Of a stretch of 64,000 nt of DNA, positions 44,021 to 53,890 are shown piece by piece. The notes under the pieces are model-generated. The model worked only from the letters and a program-made list of their open reading frames with translations. It made no database searches and was not told the DNA's origin. The stretch is from Mycolicibacterium gadium. Lineage in GTDB: Bacteria; Actinomycetota; Actinomycetes; Mycobacteriales; Mycobacteriaceae. The DNA lies in NCBI RefSeq assembly GCF_010728925.1, contig NZ_AP022608.1:3100001-3164000 (forward strand). The letters run 5' to 3'. The number at the start of each line of letters is the position of its first letter. Position 1 is the stretch's first letter. The position numbers and the translations under genes were made by a program.

Positions 44021-44530
44021 TCAGGCCGGGATCACCCAGTGGCCCGGCGCCTCATCGAAGAACGGGTTGACGATCCCGTTCACCGTCGGCAGCTTCTTCA
44101 GCTGGCCGGGCGGGATGTTGAAGAACGGGTTCGGCACGCCGTTGATGAACGCCGCATTCTTCAGTTGCCCGGGCGGGATGTGTCCGACCGGCAGCCGGAA
44201 GTAGTTGTCCACCTCGGGGAACTGCACACTCGGCACGTTCACATCGGGAACGTTGACCGCGGGCACGTTCACATCGGGAACGTTGACCGCGGGCACGTTC
44301 ACATCGGGAACGTTGACCGCCGGCACATTCACATCAGGAACGTTGACCGCAGGCACATTCACATCAGGAACGTTGACCGCAGGCACGTTCACATCGGGAA
44401 CGTGCGGAATACCCGGGACGGGAATCGGCGGCTGCGGCACAGCCTGCGCGAGCCCTGCGCCAAGGCCGAGCGCGCCGAGTCCGAGTGCACCGGTCATCGT
44501 GGTGGTTATTGTCATCTTCTTGAAGTTCAT
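44021..44530 (-). CDS. secreted decapeptide-repeat protein
   Basis: The 169-residue precursor has a signal peptide ending LGAGLAQA (about residue 30). A tandem array follows of about six copies of the decapeptide VPDVNVPAVN (about residues 48-105), then a tail with PPGQLKNAAFINGVPNPFF repeated in variant form as PPGQLKKLPTVNGIVNPFF. The array likely forms an extended or beta-helical cell-surface segment. It has no catalytic motif. A GGAGTC ribosome-binding site and a strong inverted repeat precede the gene, and a hairpin ends it. Confidence 0.8.
   Translation of the reverse strand: MNFKKMTITTTMTGALGLGALGLGAGLAQAVPQPPIPVPGIPHVPDVNVPAVNVPDVNVPAVNVPDVNVPAVNVPDVNVPAVNVPDVNVPAVNVPDVNVPSVQFPEVDNYFRLPVGHIPPGQLKNAAFINGVPNPFFNIPPGQLKKLPTVNGIVNPFFDEAPGHWVIPA
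44232..44402. repeat. 30-bp tandem repeat inside the repeat-protein gene
   Basis: About 5.7 copies of a 30-bp unit start at 44232, 44262, 44292, 44322, 44352 and 44382. They differ by a few synonymous-looking changes such as cacgttc to cacattc. Copy number is probably variable between strains. Confidence 0.85.
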
Positions 44531-44547
44531 GTCGACTCCTTCGCCTT

Positions 44548-44587
44548 GCGATCACACGACCCCACCAACCAGCTCGGTGGTGATCGC
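44548..44587. promoter_or_regulatory. inverted repeat in the leader of the repeat-protein gene
   Basis: GCGATCAC (44548-44555) and GTGATCGC (44580-44587) are perfect arms, with further pairing (ACCA and TGGT) inside. They lie 18-57 bases before the ATG, so they could be an operator or a leader RNA stem. Confidence 0.4.
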
Positions 44588-44772
44588 GTGATGTATCGGT
44601 TTAGGAAATTGCGCGACCGCCTCTGTCTAGCGATCTCGCCGCCCTCGGTATAGACGACAATGCAACACCTTGACCCCCCGACTTGTGTGTCGGATCGGCG
44701 CCGCCGTGCGTTAACAGTGCCTGCCGATCCAAAGCCGCTGTGCAGCAACGAAACGCCGCGGCGACCAGGGGT

Positions 44773-47700
44773 TTAGACCGTCGAAACGAAGCCAGAAATC
44801 ATGTCGACGCTCCCCTGCGGCTTTCCGTCCAAGGCCAGGAGCAGGTCGGCGACCATCTGTACCAGTTCGAGGTCGCGGATCCGCGGTGCGGCGACACCAT
44901 CACCCGCACGGGGTATGGGTACCTGCACCGTCGACGTCGTCGCGCGGTACGCCGCACTCGGGTAGAGCCGCTTGAGCCGCAGCTGCTGCGAATCCACCAA
45001 CTGCAACGGCGACAGCTTCAGCGTGGCTTCCGACACCGTGCTCATCTCTGTCACGCCATAGTGCTTACAGAGCAATCGCAGCCGCGCCACCGCGACCAAC
45101 CGACGCGCGGGTTCGGGCAGCGGGCCGTACCGGTCGACGAGCTCGTCTATCACCGCGGCGACCGCGGCATCGTCGGCCGCCGCCGCCAGCCTGCGGTAGG
45201 CCTCCAACCGCAATCGGTCGCTGCCGATGTAGTCCGGCGGCAGATGCGCGTCGACCGGCAGATCGATGCGCACATCCTTCGGTTCTTCAGGCGCCAGAAC
45301 CGTTTTCCCGTCCGCTGCGGCGCGATAGGCCTCGACGGCCTCACCGACCAGCCGCACGTACAGGTCGAAACCGACGCCGGCGACGTGACCGGACTGCTCA
45401 GCACCGAGAACGTTTCCGGCGCCGCGGATTTCGAGGTCCTTCAGCGCCACCGCCATTCCGGCGCCGAGTTCGTTGTTCTGCGCGATCGTGGCCAGCCGGT
45501 CGTACGCGGTCTCGGTGAGCGGAACCTCCGGCGGATAGAGGAAATACGCGTAACCGCGTTCGCGGCTGCGGCCCACCCGTCCTCGCAGCTGATGCAGTTG
45601 CGACAGGCCGAATGTGTCGGCCCGCTCGACGATCAGTGTGTTGGCGTTGGAGATGTCCAGGCCGGTCTCGACGATCGTGGTGCACACGAGGATGTCGAAC
45701 TCGCGGTTCCAGAAGCCCTCGACGGTCCTCTCCAGCTGCTCCTCGGGCATTTGGCCGTGCGCGACGGCGACGCGGGCCTCGGGGACCAGCGCGCGCACCT
45801 TCGCCGCGGCCTGGTCGATCGAGCGCACCCGGTTGTGGATGTAGAAAGCCTGCCCGTCGCGCAGCATCTCGCGGCGCAGCGCCGCGGCGACCTGCTTGTC
45901 GTCCTGCGGGCCGACGTACGTCAGCACCGGATAGCGCTCCTCGGGCGGGGTGAGGATCGTCGACATCTCCCTGATGCCGGCCAGGCTCATCTCCAGCGTG
46001 CGCGGAATCGGGGTGGCGCTCATGGTCAGCACGTCGACGTGGGTGCGCATCGACTTGATGTGTTCCTTGTGCTCGACACCGAACCGCTGTTCTTCGTCGA
46101 CGACGACCAGGCCCAGGTCCTTCCACATGACACCGGTCTGTAACAGCCGGTGGGTGCCGATCACGATGTCGACCGAGCCGTCCTTCATGCCTTCGAGTAC
46201 CGCGCGGGACTCGGCGGGGTGGGTGAACCGGGACAGACCCTTCACCGTGACGGGAAAGCCGGCCATGCGCTGGGTGAACGTCTGCAGATGTTGGTCGGCG
46301 AGCAGCGTCGTCGGCACCAGCACCGCGACCTGCTTGCCGTCCTGGACTGCCTTGAACGCCGCCCGCACCGCGATCTCGGTCTTGCCGTAGCCAACGTCGC
46401 CACAGATCACGCGGTCCATCGGGACGGGCTTCTCCATATCGCCCTTGACCTCGGTGATGGCCGTGAGCTGGTCGACGGTCTCGGTGAACCCGAACGCGTC
46501 CTCCATCTCGGCCTGCCACGGGGTATCGGGCCCGAAGGCGTGTCCGGGCGAAGCCTGCCGCCTGGCGTACAGCGAGACCAGCTCGGCCGCGATCTCGCGG
46601 ACCGCCCGGCGGGCCTTCGTCTTGGTGTTCGTCCAGTCGCTGCCGCCGAGCTTGCTCAGCGTCGGTGATTCACCGCCCACGTAGCGCGACAGCTGATCCA
46701 GCGAGTCCATCGGCACGTACAGCCGGTCCGAACCACCGCCCCTTTTCGCTGACGCGTACTCGAGCACCAGGTACTCGCGTCGGGCGCCGCCGACCACCCG
46801 CTCGGTCATCTCGACGAACCGGCCGATGCCGTGCTGGTCGTGCACCACCAGATCGCCCGCGGTCAACGCCAGCGGATCGACGACGTTGCGCCGCTTGGCA
46901 GCCAACCGCTTGCCCTCGGTGGCGGCGATCCGGTTGCCCGTCAGATCGGTCTCGGTGATCACCACCAGATTGGCGCCCGGGATCACGACACCGTCGTGCA
47001 ACGGCCCCTTGAGCACGTTGACGATTCCGTCCTTCAGATCCTCGCCCGGCTCCAAACAGACTGCCGCAGTGTCGGATTCGCGCAACTGTTCGACTATTCG
47101 GTGCGCGGTGCCGGTGCCGGGCGCGACGACGGCGGCATGCCCGCCGGTGAGGACGTGGGCGCGCAGCATCGCGAAAATCTCTATGACATTGCTCTGCTGA
47201 CCCCGCGCCGACGGCGCCGGGCGGATGTCGATCTCGAGTGCGGACTCGTCGGACAGCTGGCTCAGCGTCCACCACGGGTGGCCGCCGTCGCGGGCCGCGG
47301 AGCGCGCGTCATCCAAATCGATGAAGCCCGACGCGCCCATCGCCTCGAGGTCGATCGGTGCATCACCGCCGACCGCCGCCGTCGACCAGGAAGCCTCCAG
47401 GAACTCACGGCCCGTCTTGATCAGGTCGGCCGCGCGGGTGCGGACCTTCTCCGGGTCGCAGATCAGCACCGGCGTGCCCGACGGCAGATGCGCGGTCAGC
47501 GTCGCCAGGTCGGTGGGACGCAGCAGCGGCAGCAGCGCCTCCATTCCGTCGACGGGGATGCCCTCGGACAGCTTGGCGAGCATGTCGGGCACGCTGCCGG
47601 TCACGGTGTTGTCGATCACCGGGTGCTCGGCAGCCAGGTCGGAGGCGCGGGCGCGGACGTCGTCGGTCAACAGCACCTCGCGGCATGGCACGGCGATGAG

Positions 47701-48408
47701 CACGTCGACGTCGATCTCGGGGATGGAGCGCTGATCGGCGACGGAGAACATCCGCATCTCCGACACCTCGTCACCCCAGAACTCGATGCGCACGGGGTGC
47801 TCAGCGGTCGGCGGGAACACGTCGAGGATGCCGCCACGCACCGCGAACTCACCGCGCTTGCCGACCATGTCAACGCGGGTGTAGGCCAGGTCGACCAGCC
47901 GGGCGATCACTTTGTCGAATGTCGCGTCCTCGCCGACGGTCAGGGTCACCGGCTCGATCTCGGCCAGGTCGGGGGCCATCGGCTGCAACAGCGACCGGGT
48001 GGTCGTGACGATCACGCGCAGCGGCGGGCCGAGGCGTTCGTCGTCCGGGTGTGCCAATCGGCGCAGCAGCATCAGCCGTGCACCGACGGTGTCGACGCCC
48101 GGGGACAGCCGCTCGTGCGGCAGCGTTTCCCAGGATGGGAACAGTGCGACGGCGTCGCCGAATACGCCGTGCAGTTCGGCGGTCAGGTCGTCGGCCTCGC
48201 GCCCGGTCGCGGTGACGACGAGCAGCGGGCTCGAAGAGGCAAGTGCGCTCGCCACATACACCCGCGCGCTGGCGGGTCCGACCATGGTGAGATCGGCGGG
48301 TTTGTCGGCGGCGCGGTCGGCGACCTTCTGAAGCGAAGGATCCCGTAGCGCCAGGTCGACAACTCCGGCGATCGGGGTCTGGACATGGTTGATCCCCGAT
48401 GCGGTCAT
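44773..48408 (-). CDS. mfd: transcription-repair coupling factor
   Basis: The 1211-residue protein has the full Mfd plan: an N-terminal UvrB-like module, the RNA polymerase interaction domain ([17 protein letters not shown]), and a RecG-like translocase with the Walker A motif GDVGYGKTE, the DEEQ box ([15 protein letters not shown]), [14 protein letters not shown] and [15 protein letters not shown], then the C-terminal regulatory domain. It dislodges RNA polymerase stalled at DNA damage and recruits UvrA. GGAGG precedes the ATG. Length is normal. Confidence 0.97.
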   Translation of the reverse strand: MTASGINHVQTPIAGVVDLALRDPSLQKVADRAADKPADLTMVGPASARVYVASALASSSPLLVVTATGREADDLTAELHGVFGDAVALFPSWETLPHERLSPGVDTVGARLMLLRRLAHPDDERLGPPLRVIVTTTRSLLQPMAPDLAEIEPVTLTVGEDATFDKVIARLVDLAYTRVDMVGKRGEFAVRGGILDVFPPTAEHPVRIEFWGDEVSEMRMFSVADQRSIPEIDVDVLIAVPCREVLLTDDVRARASDLAAEHPVIDNTVTGSVPDMLAKLSEGIPVDGMEALLPLLRPTDLATLTAHLPSGTPVLICDPEKVRTRAADLIKTGREFLEASWSTAAVGGDAPIDLEAMGASGFIDLDDARSAARDGGHPWWTLSQLSDESALEIDIRPAPSARGQQSNVIEIFAMLRAHVLTGGHAAVVAPGTGTAHRIVEQLRESDTAAVCLEPGEDLKDGIVNVLKGPLHDGVVIPGANLVVITETDLTGNRIAATEGKRLAAKRRNVVDPLALTAGDLVVHDQHGIGRFVEMTERVVGGARREYLVLEYASAKRGGGSDRLYVPMDSLDQLSRYVGGESPTLSKLGGSDWTNTKTKARRAVREIAAELVSLYARRQASPGHAFGPDTPWQAEMEDAFGFTETVDQLTAITEVKGDMEKPVPMDRVICGDVGYGKTEIAVRAAFKAVQDGKQVAVLVPTTLLADQHLQTFTQRMAGFPVTVKGLSRFTHPAESRAVLEGMKDGSVDIVIGTHRLLQTGVMWKDLGLVVVDEEQRFGVEHKEHIKSMRTHVDVLTMSATPIPRTLEMSLAGIREMSTILTPPEERYPVLTYVGPQDDKQVAAALRREMLRDGQAFYIHNRVRSIDQAAAKVRALVPEARVAVAHGQMPEEQLERTVEGFWNREFDILVCTTIVETGLDISNANTLIVERADTFGLSQLHQLRGRVGRSRERGYAYFLYPPEVPLTETAYDRLATIAQNNELGAGMAVALKDLEIRGAGNVLGAEQSGHVAGVGFDLYVRLVGEAVEAYRAAADGKTVLAPEEPKDVRIDLPVDAHLPPDYIGSDRLRLEAYRRLAAAADDAAVAAVIDELVDRYGPLPEPARRLVAVARLRLLCKHYGVTEMSTVSEATLKLSPLQLVDSQQLRLKRLYPSAAYRATTSTVQVPIPRAGDGVAAPRIRDLELVQMVADLLLALDGKPQGSVDMISGFVSTV

Positions 48409-48450
48409 GATGCCTCCATCGTAGGTCGGCGGAGGCGCGCGCCGAATCCG

Positions 48451-49116
48451 CTACTCGTCGAGCAGGGGCGGGTCCTTCTCGAGATGCATCAACCCGTTCC
48501 AGCAGAGGTTGACCAGATGCGCGGCCACGACCTCTTTCTTGGGCTCTCGCACATCCAGCCACCATTGCGCCGTCATCGAAACGGAGCCGACCAGGGCCTG
48601 CGCGTACAGCGGCGCCATCTCGGCGTCCAGGCCGCGGCGGGAGAAGTCACCCGCCAAAATCGAGGACACCTGGTTGACGGCCTCGTTGAGCAGCGTCGAG
48701 TAGGTGCTGCCCGACGTGATCGACGCCGGGGAGTCGCGAATGAGGATGCGGAATCCGTCGGTGCGCTCGTCCACATAGGTCAGCAGGGCCAGCGCCACCC
48801 GCTCGATGCGCAGCCGGGACCGGTTGTTGGTCATCTTCGTGAGGGACGACGTGATGCGGTCCAGCAGCGCGGACATCTCGCGGTCGACCACCACCGCGTA
48901 CAGCCCCTCCTTGCCGCCGAAGTGCTCGTAGACGACCGGTTTGGAGACGTTGGCGCGCTGCGCGATCTCTTCGATCGAGGTCCCCTCATACCCGCGCTCG
49001 GCGAACAACGATCTCGCGATGTCGATGAGCTGATGCCGCCGCTCCGCACCGGTCATCCTGGCGCGGGGCGTGCGCATGTTGCTATCGGGGCCGTCGGGCT
49101 TAGCGGGCACTGCCAC
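48451..49116 (-). CDS. TetR family regulator (Rv1019-like)
   Basis: The 221-residue protein has a TetR DNA-binding domain (ERGYEGTSIEEIAQRANVSK, then PVVYEHFGGKEGLYAVV) and an all-alpha C-terminus. It lies between mfd and tRNA-Gln/glmU, as Rv1019 does in M. tuberculosis, where the homologue is an autoregulated repressor. The GTG at 49116 (VAVPAKPDGPDSN) is chosen because TACCCT stands seven bases upstream, a leaderless promoter; an ATG at 49146 or 49077 is also possible. Confidence 0.88.
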   Translation of the reverse strand: MAVPAKPDGPDSNMRTPRARMTGAERRHQLIDIARSLFAERGYEGTSIEEIAQRANVSKPVVYEHFGGKEGLYAVVVDREMSALLDRITSSLTKMTNNRSRLRIERVALALLTYVDERTDGFRILIRDSPASITSGSTYSTLLNEAVNQVSSILAGDFSRRGLDAEMAPLYAQALVGSVSMTAQWWLDVREPKKEVVAAHLVNLCWNGLMHLEKDPPLLDE

Positions 49117-49160
49117 GGCTTTCAGGGTATGCCCTTCGACTAACATCACGGGTTGATCGA

Positions 49161-49232
49161 TCCGTCGTGGTGTAATCGGCAGCACCTCTGATTTTGGTTC
49201 AGATAGTTCAGGTTCGAGTCCTGGCGACGGAG
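49161..49232 (+). tRNA. tRNA-Gln (UUG)
   Basis: The 72-base cloverleaf has an acceptor stem TCCGTCG/CGACGGA, a D arm with GGTGTAATCGGCAGC, an anticodon stem TCTGA/TCAGA with loop TTTTGGT (anticodon TTG) and a T arm with GGTTCGAGTCC. The CCA end is not encoded. The discriminator base is G, as usual for Gln tRNA. Confidence 0.93.
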
Positions 49233-49244
49233 CACTTTGCGCGG

Positions 49245-49299
49245 CGACTGTGCATCCAGCGACAGATTTCGCGCTTGATCGTCGTGAGATTCACAGTCG
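49245..49299. repeat. 55-bp palindromic repeat, left copy, flanking the DUF559 gene
   Basis: CGACTGTGCATC and GATTCACAGTCG form 12-base arms (11 of 12 pair). The whole unit occurs again in inverse orientation at 50254-50307, on the other side of the DUF559 gene. Confidence 0.75.
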
Positions 49300-49305
49300 A
49301 GGCCG

Positions 49306-50187
49306 TCACCATCGCAACCCCCGCTCCAGCAGGGCCTTCTCCACGCGCATCGTGTACGTGGTCCGCCGGTACCGGAGCTGATCGCTGCTCACCCGGATGA
49401 CGATCCACCCCAACCGGTTGAGCTCGTACATCTTGTCGATGTCGGCCTGCCTAACCGCAGGATCGGCCCAGTGCTGTTCGCCGTCGTACTCGATGGCGAC
49501 CTTGACCTCCTCGTAGGCCATATCGACGCGGGCAATGAACTGCCCGAACTCGTCGAAAATCTCGACTTGAGTCGTCGGCCGCGGGAGATTGGCGCGGATC
49601 AGCGCCAGCCGGGCGACCGTTTCCTGCGGCGACTCGGCACCGCCGTCGACCAACGACAGCACCGCCCGTAGTCGCGGCAGGCCCCGCACACGGTGATGTT
49701 CCTCAGCGACGGCGCGGATGGCCTCGACGTCGAGCGACGTCCGGTTCATCAACGCGTCGACACGCATGACCGCCACTGTCTCGTTGACGGTGTGACGGCC
49801 GATGTCGAAGGCGGTGCGAGCCGCCGTGGTGACCGCGATACCCCTGACGCGGGCGACCTCACCGGCGGCGAGAACGTCGGCACGAACGGTAAGCAACCGC
49901 GGGGGTCTGCGATTGTCGTGGATCAGCTCGGCGGGCAGCCTCCCGCTGATCCACTTGGTGCCGAGCATCGATGCGGCCGACAGACCTGCAACCACCCCGC
50001 GTCGTTTCGACCACAACCATGCCGCTTCCGCACGGACGCGCGCCGTGGGTTCGACGTCGTGTGGGAGATACACGCCGGGATAGAGCGGTTGATATTGCCT
50101 GCGCAGCGCACGCTCTGGAATCGCGCGGCCCGCGAGCGCCTCGGCACCGATGAACGGCCAGCGCAATTGAGTCATCAGCTCGGTCAT
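49306..50187 (-). CDS. DUF559/Vsr-like endonuclease domain protein
   Basis: The 293-residue protein has an N-terminal region resembling the AbiEi-type winged helix of many actinobacterial toxin-like or nuclease-like proteins ([22 protein letters not shown]-type [17 protein letters not shown]). A C-terminal nuclease-like domain with [16 protein letters not shown] and [17 protein letters not shown] follows, the DUF559/Vsr core with its acidic residue and His. A DNA nuclease is likely but not shown. The start at 50187, or 50175, is uncertain. The gene is tightly bracketed by inverted 55-bp repeats, which suggests it moves or moved as a unit. Confidence 0.72.
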   Translation of the reverse strand: MTELMTQLRWPFIGAEALAGRAIPERALRRQYQPLYPGVYLPHDVEPTARVRAEAAWLWSKRRGVVAGLSAASMLGTKWISGRLPAELIHDNRRPPRLLTVRADVLAAGEVARVRGIAVTTAARTAFDIGRHTVNETVAVMRVDALMNRTSLDVEAIRAVAEEHHRVRGLPRLRAVLSLVDGGAESPQETVARLALIRANLPRPTTQVEIFDEFGQFIARVDMAYEEVKVAIEYDGEQHWADPAVRQADIDKMYELNRLGWIVIRVSSDQLRYRRTTYTMRVEKALLERGLRW

Positions 50188-50253
50188 GGGCAGAATGCTG
50201 CGGACGCTGCCTGACACAATGACGGCAGCCATGCCTAGTTATCCACAGGCGAA

Positions 50254-50307
50254 CACTGTGAATCTGACGACGAAATCCGCCGAGAATCGTCGTGGGATGC
50301 ACAGTCG
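50254..50307. repeat. 54-bp palindromic repeat, right copy
   Basis: CACTGTGAATC and GATGCACAGTCG are the arms. The unit is the inverted form of the copy at 49245-49299, with most bases shared. It ends 22 bases before glmU. A perfect DnaA-box-like TTATCCACA stands next to it at 50239-50247. Confidence 0.75.
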
Positions 50308-50329
50308 AGCCGAGGAGAATGGACTCGCA

Positions 50330-51799
50330 ATGACCGATCGTGATTCGGCCGTCGTCGTCTTGGCGGCAGGCGCAGGCACCCGGATGCGTTCCGCAACCCC
50401 CAAGATGCTGCATGAAATCGCAGGCCGCAGCATGCTCTCGCACGCTCTGCACGCCGTGGCCGACGCGACGCCGCAGCACCTCGTCGTCGTCGTCGGCAAG
50501 GACCGCGACCAGGTGGTGCCCGCAGTCGACCAGCTCGCAGCCGACCTCGGCCGCGGCATCGGCATCGCGGTGCAGGAGGAGCAGCTGGGCACCGGGCACG
50601 CCGTCGCCTGCGGCCTGACCGCCCTGCCCGCCGGCTTCACCGGCACTGTCGTCGTCACCTTGAGCGACGTACCGCTGCTGGACGCCGGCACGCTCGCCGA
50701 CCTGATCGCCGTGCACAGTGCCGAATCCGCCGCCGCGACGGTCGTGACGACGACACTGCCGGATCCGAAGGGCTACGGCCGCATCCTGCGCACCCAGGAC
50801 GGCGAGGTCATCGGCATCGTCGAACAGGCCGACGCCACCCCGTCGCAGCTGGCCATCACCGAGGTCAACGCCGGCGTCTACGCCTTCGACACCACCGCGC
50901 TGCGGTCGGCACTCGGCCGTCTGCGGTCGGACAACGCGCAGCATGAGCAGTACCTGACCGACGTCATCTCGATCCTGCGGTCCGACGGCCACGTGGTGCG
51001 GGCCAAGCACGTCGACGACTCAATGCTGGTCGCCGGCGTCAACGACCGGGTGCAGTTGGCCACGCTGGGCGCCGAACTGAACCGGCGCATCGTGACCGCA
51101 CACCAGCGCGCCGGGGTGACGATCACCGATCCGGGCACGACGTGGATCGACGTCGACGTGACCATCGGACCCGACACCGTTGTCTACCCCGGCAGTCAAC
51201 TGCTGGGGGCAACCCACATCGGCGCGAACTGCCAGATCGGCCCGGACACCACGCTGACCGACGTCACCGTCGGCGACGAGGCGATGGTGGTCCGCACCCA
51301 CGGCAGTCAATCGGCGGTCGGCGACGGGGCAGCCGTCGGCCCGTTCGCGTACCTGCGGCCCGGCACGGTATTGGGCGCCGAGGGCAAGCTCGGCGCGTTC
51401 GTCGAGACGAAGAACTCCACGATCGGGGCGGGTACCAAGGTGCCGCACCTGACCTACGTCGGCGACGCCGACATCGGCGAGCACAGCAATATCGGCGCAT
51501 CCAGCGTGTTCGTCAACTACGACGGCGAGAACAAGAGCCGCACGACGATCGGCTCCCACGTGCGCACCGGATCCGACACGATGTTCGTCGCGCCGGTCAC
51601 CATCGGCGACGGCGCTTACACCGGCGCGGGCACCGTGGTGCGCGAGGACGTGCCGCCGGGCGCGCTGGCGGTGTCGGCGGGGCCGCAGCGAAACGTGGAG
51701 GGCTGGGTGGCACGTAAGCGACCCGGATCGGCAGCCGATATGGCCGCACGTAGGGCATCTGGCGAACAGCCCGGCCCAGACGACGCCGCCAAGCCGTGA
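50330..51799 (+). CDS. glmU: bifunctional UDP-N-acetylglucosamine pyrophosphorylase/glucosamine-1-phosphate acetyltransferase
   Basis: The 489-residue enzyme makes UDP-GlcNAc for peptidoglycan. The N-terminal nucleotidyltransferase domain begins [20 protein letters not shown]. The C-terminal half is a left-handed beta helix with hexapeptide repeats ([22 protein letters not shown]) and the acetyltransferase motifs [11 protein letters not shown] and [10 protein letters not shown]. The start at 50330 has GAGGAG upstream. Its neighbour prs follows on the same strand. Confidence 0.96.
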   Translation: MTDRDSAVVVLAAGAGTRMRSATPKMLHEIAGRSMLSHALHAVADATPQHLVVVVGKDRDQVVPAVDQLAADLGRGIGIAVQEEQLGTGHAVACGLTALPAGFTGTVVVTLSDVPLLDAGTLADLIAVHSAESAAATVVTTTLPDPKGYGRILRTQDGEVIGIVEQADATPSQLAITEVNAGVYAFDTTALRSALGRLRSDNAQHEQYLTDVISILRSDGHVVRAKHVDDSMLVAGVNDRVQLATLGAELNRRIVTAHQRAGVTITDPGTTWIDVDVTIGPDTVVYPGSQLLGATHIGANCQIGPDTTLTDVTVGDEAMVVRTHGSQSAVGDGAAVGPFAYLRPGTVLGAEGKLGAFVETKNSTIGAGTKVPHLTYVGDADIGEHSNIGASSVFVNYDGENKSRTTIGSHVRTGSDTMFVAPVTIGDGAYTGAGTVVREDVPPGALAVSAGPQRNVEGWVARKRPGSAADMAARRASGEQPGPDDAAKP

Positions 51800-51873
51800 G
51801 CCGGTTGCCAGGTGTTCGGGATTTGGCAACCCGTACGATTGAGCCGATATCGTCCCCGAGCAATGAGGGCACT

Positions 51874-52854
51874 GTGGGCACCGAGTGGACCGACAACCGC
51901 AAAAATCTGATGCTGTTCTCGGGTCGCGCGCACCCCGAACTGGCTGAACAGGTCGCTAAAGAGCTCGACGTTCACGTGACGGCGCAGACCGCCCGCGATT
52001 TCGCGAACGGCGAGATCTTCGTCCGCTTCGACGAGTCGGTTCGCGGCTGCGACGCCTTCGTATTGCAGTCGCACCCCGCGCCGCTGAACCAATGGCTGAT
52101 GGAACAGCTGCTGATGATCGACGCGCTCAAGCGGGGCAGCGCCAAGCGCATCACCGCGATCCTGCCGTTCTACCCCTACGCCCGCCAGGACAAGAAGCAT
52201 CGCGGCCGCGAGCCGATCTCCGCACGGTTGGTCGCCGACCTGCTCAAGACCGCGGGTGCGAACCGGATCTTGACGGTCGACCTGCACACCGATCAGATCC
52301 AGGGCTTCTTCGACGGCCCCGTCGACCACATGCGGGCGCAGAAGCTGCTGACCGGCTACATCGCCGAGAACTACTCCGACCACGACATGGTCGTGGTCTC
52401 CCCCGACTCGGGCCGCGTGCGCGTCGCCGAGAAGTGGGCCGACTCACTGGGCGGCGTCCCGCTGGCGTTCATTCACAAGACCCGCGACCCGCTGGTTCCC
52501 AACCAGGTGAAGTCCAACCGCGTCGTCGGCGATGTGAAGGGCAAGACCTGCATCCTCACCGACGACATGATCGACACCGGTGGCACCATCGCCGGCGCGG
52601 TGAACCTGCTGCGCGCCGACGGTGCCAGCGATGTCATCATCGCCGCTACGCACGGCGTGCTGAGCGATCCCGCCGCGCAACGGCTCGCGGACTGCGGTGC
52701 ACGCGAGGTCATCGTCACCAACACGCTGCCGATCGAGGAGCAGAAGCGCTTTCCGCAGCTGACCGTGCTGTCGATCGCACCGCTGCTGGCCAACACCATT
52801 CGCGCGGTGTTCGACAACGGTTCCGTCACCAGCCTTTTCGACGGGTCTGCGTAG
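51874..52854 (+). CDS. prs: ribose-phosphate pyrophosphokinase
   Basis: The 326-residue enzyme makes PRPP from ribose 5-phosphate and ATP. Motifs seen are FSGRAHPELAEQVA, the ATP-loop region YARQDKKHRGREPIS, DLHTDQIQGFFDGPVDH and the PRPP loop DDMIDTGGTIAGA. The GTG at 51874 (MGTEWTDNRKNLMLF) is the family start. A -10-like TACGAT lies at 51834-51839. Its stop shares a base with the arsC-like GTG. Confidence 0.96.
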   Translation: MGTEWTDNRKNLMLFSGRAHPELAEQVAKELDVHVTAQTARDFANGEIFVRFDESVRGCDAFVLQSHPAPLNQWLMEQLLMIDALKRGSAKRITAILPFYPYARQDKKHRGREPISARLVADLLKTAGANRILTVDLHTDQIQGFFDGPVDHMRAQKLLTGYIAENYSDHDMVVVSPDSGRVRVAEKWADSLGGVPLAFIHKTRDPLVPNQVKSNRVVGDVKGKTCILTDDMIDTGGTIAGAVNLLRADGASDVIIAATHGVLSDPAAQRLADCGAREVIVTNTLPIEEQKRFPQLTVLSIAPLLANTIRAVFDNGSVTSLFDGSA

Positions 52855-53198
52855 TGCCAGAGGGAACCATCTATCACAACCCGAAGTGCAGCACGTCGCG
52901 TAAGACGCTGGAGTTGTTGCGCGACAACGGCATCGAGCCGACGGTGGTGCAATACCTCAAGACCCCACCGACGCGCGCCGAGCTCGCGAAGATGATCAAG
53001 GATGCCGGCATCGACGTGCGCACCGCGGTGCGTAAACGTGAATCCCTTTACGGCGAGCTGAATCTCGCCGACGCCGGTGACGACGAACTACTCGACGCGA
53101 TGGCCGAGCACCCGATCCTCATCGAGCGGCCGTTCGTCGTCACCGCGAAGGGAACCCGACTCGCCCGGCCAATCGACGCGGTGCGCGAGATTCTGTGA
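52854..53198 (+). CDS. arsC: ArsC/Spx-family arsenate reductase-like protein
   Basis: The 114-residue protein has the ArsC active-site region IYHNPKCSTSRKTLELL, with the catalytic Cys, and the family Arg and Pro in RPFVVTAKGTRLARP. It is the glutaredoxin-type ArsC fold. The GTG overlaps the last base of the prs stop, and its own stop overlaps the lpqT GTG. As a core gene in the prs operon it may have a housekeeping role rather than arsenate resistance; it is unrelated to the island. Confidence 0.85.
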   Translation: MPEGTIYHNPKCSTSRKTLELLRDNGIEPTVVQYLKTPPTRAELAKMIKDAGIDVRTAVRKRESLYGELNLADAGDDELLDAMAEHPILIERPFVVTAKGTRLARPIDAVREIL

Positions 53199-53851
53199 GG
53201 GTTCGCCACCGCGTGGTAGCCGCCGCGCTGGCGGTTCTCGCCGCGTCGGGTTGCGCACCGGAACCGCCTGACTACCAGTCGCTTTTGTCGACGACCCCGA
53301 CGACGACCGCGACCAGTTCGTCGGGCGACGAGGCGCAGGTGCCCATCGCGACCTACCTGGAGCAGAAGGGCGTCGTCGGTGAGCCCATTCCGGCGGACAA
53401 GCTCACCGATCTGACGGTGACGTATCCGACGCCGCCGGGCTGGAAGCCGTTCGTCAACTCGAACCTGTCGCCGGGCACACGGATGATCGCCAAGGGCACC
53501 ACCTATCCGACGGCAATGGTGATCGTGTTCAAACTCAACGGTGACTTCGATGTCAACGAGGCCATTGGGCACGGCTACGTCGACGCCGAGATGTCGGAGA
53601 ACTTCAAGCGTCTCAACGCATCCATGGACGACTTCAAGGGTTTCCCGTCGGCCATGATCGAGGGCAGCTACGACCTCAACGGCGCCCGGATGCACACCTA
53701 CAACCGAATCGTCATCGCGACTGGGGCGCCGCCGGCCAACAATCGGTACCTCATCCAGTTCACGGTGACGGGCTACGCGGACAAGGCCGTCGAAGAGGCA
53801 CCCGATATCGAGGCGATCATCCGGGGTTTCAACGTCGCAGTGCCGAAGTAG
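53195..53851 (+). CDS. lpqT: LpqN/LpqT family lipoprotein
   Basis: The 218-residue precursor has a lipoprotein signal with lipobox AASGC (Cys near residue 20), a Thr/Ser-rich linker, and an LpqN-type domain (TYPTPPGWKPFVNSNLSPGTR, GYVDAEMSENFKRLNASM, IIRGFNVAVP). It is exported and anchored in the membrane; relatives bind envelope enzymes. Gene order prs - arsC - lpqT - rplY matches M. tuberculosis around Rv1016c. Confidence 0.87.
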   Translation: MRVRHRVVAAALAVLAASGCAPEPPDYQSLLSTTPTTTATSSSGDEAQVPIATYLEQKGVVGEPIPADKLTDLTVTYPTPPGWKPFVNSNLSPGTRMIAKGTTYPTAMVIVFKLNGDFDVNEAIGHGYVDAEMSENFKRLNASMDDFKGFPSAMIEGSYDLNGARMHTYNRIVIATGAPPANNRYLIQFTVTGYADKAVEEAPDIEAIIRGFNVAVPK

Positions 53852-53877
53852 GTTGCGCCGAGTTTGAGAAGGCTCAC

Positions 53878-53883
53878 TAGGGT
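53878..53883 (+). promoter_or_regulatory. -10 box of a leaderless promoter
   Basis: TAGGGT is followed by seven bases and then the ATG at 53891. Confidence 0.4.
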
Positions 53884-53890
53884 GGGCGCC

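Noticed and set aside
44232..44402. Possible CRISPR array
   Set aside because: The 30-bp units are contiguous with no spacers and encode a decapeptide repeat in frame.
52854..53198. Linking the arsC-like gene to the island's possible metalloid chemistry
   Set aside because: It lies in the conserved prs-lpqT block 17 kb away and is part of the core genome.
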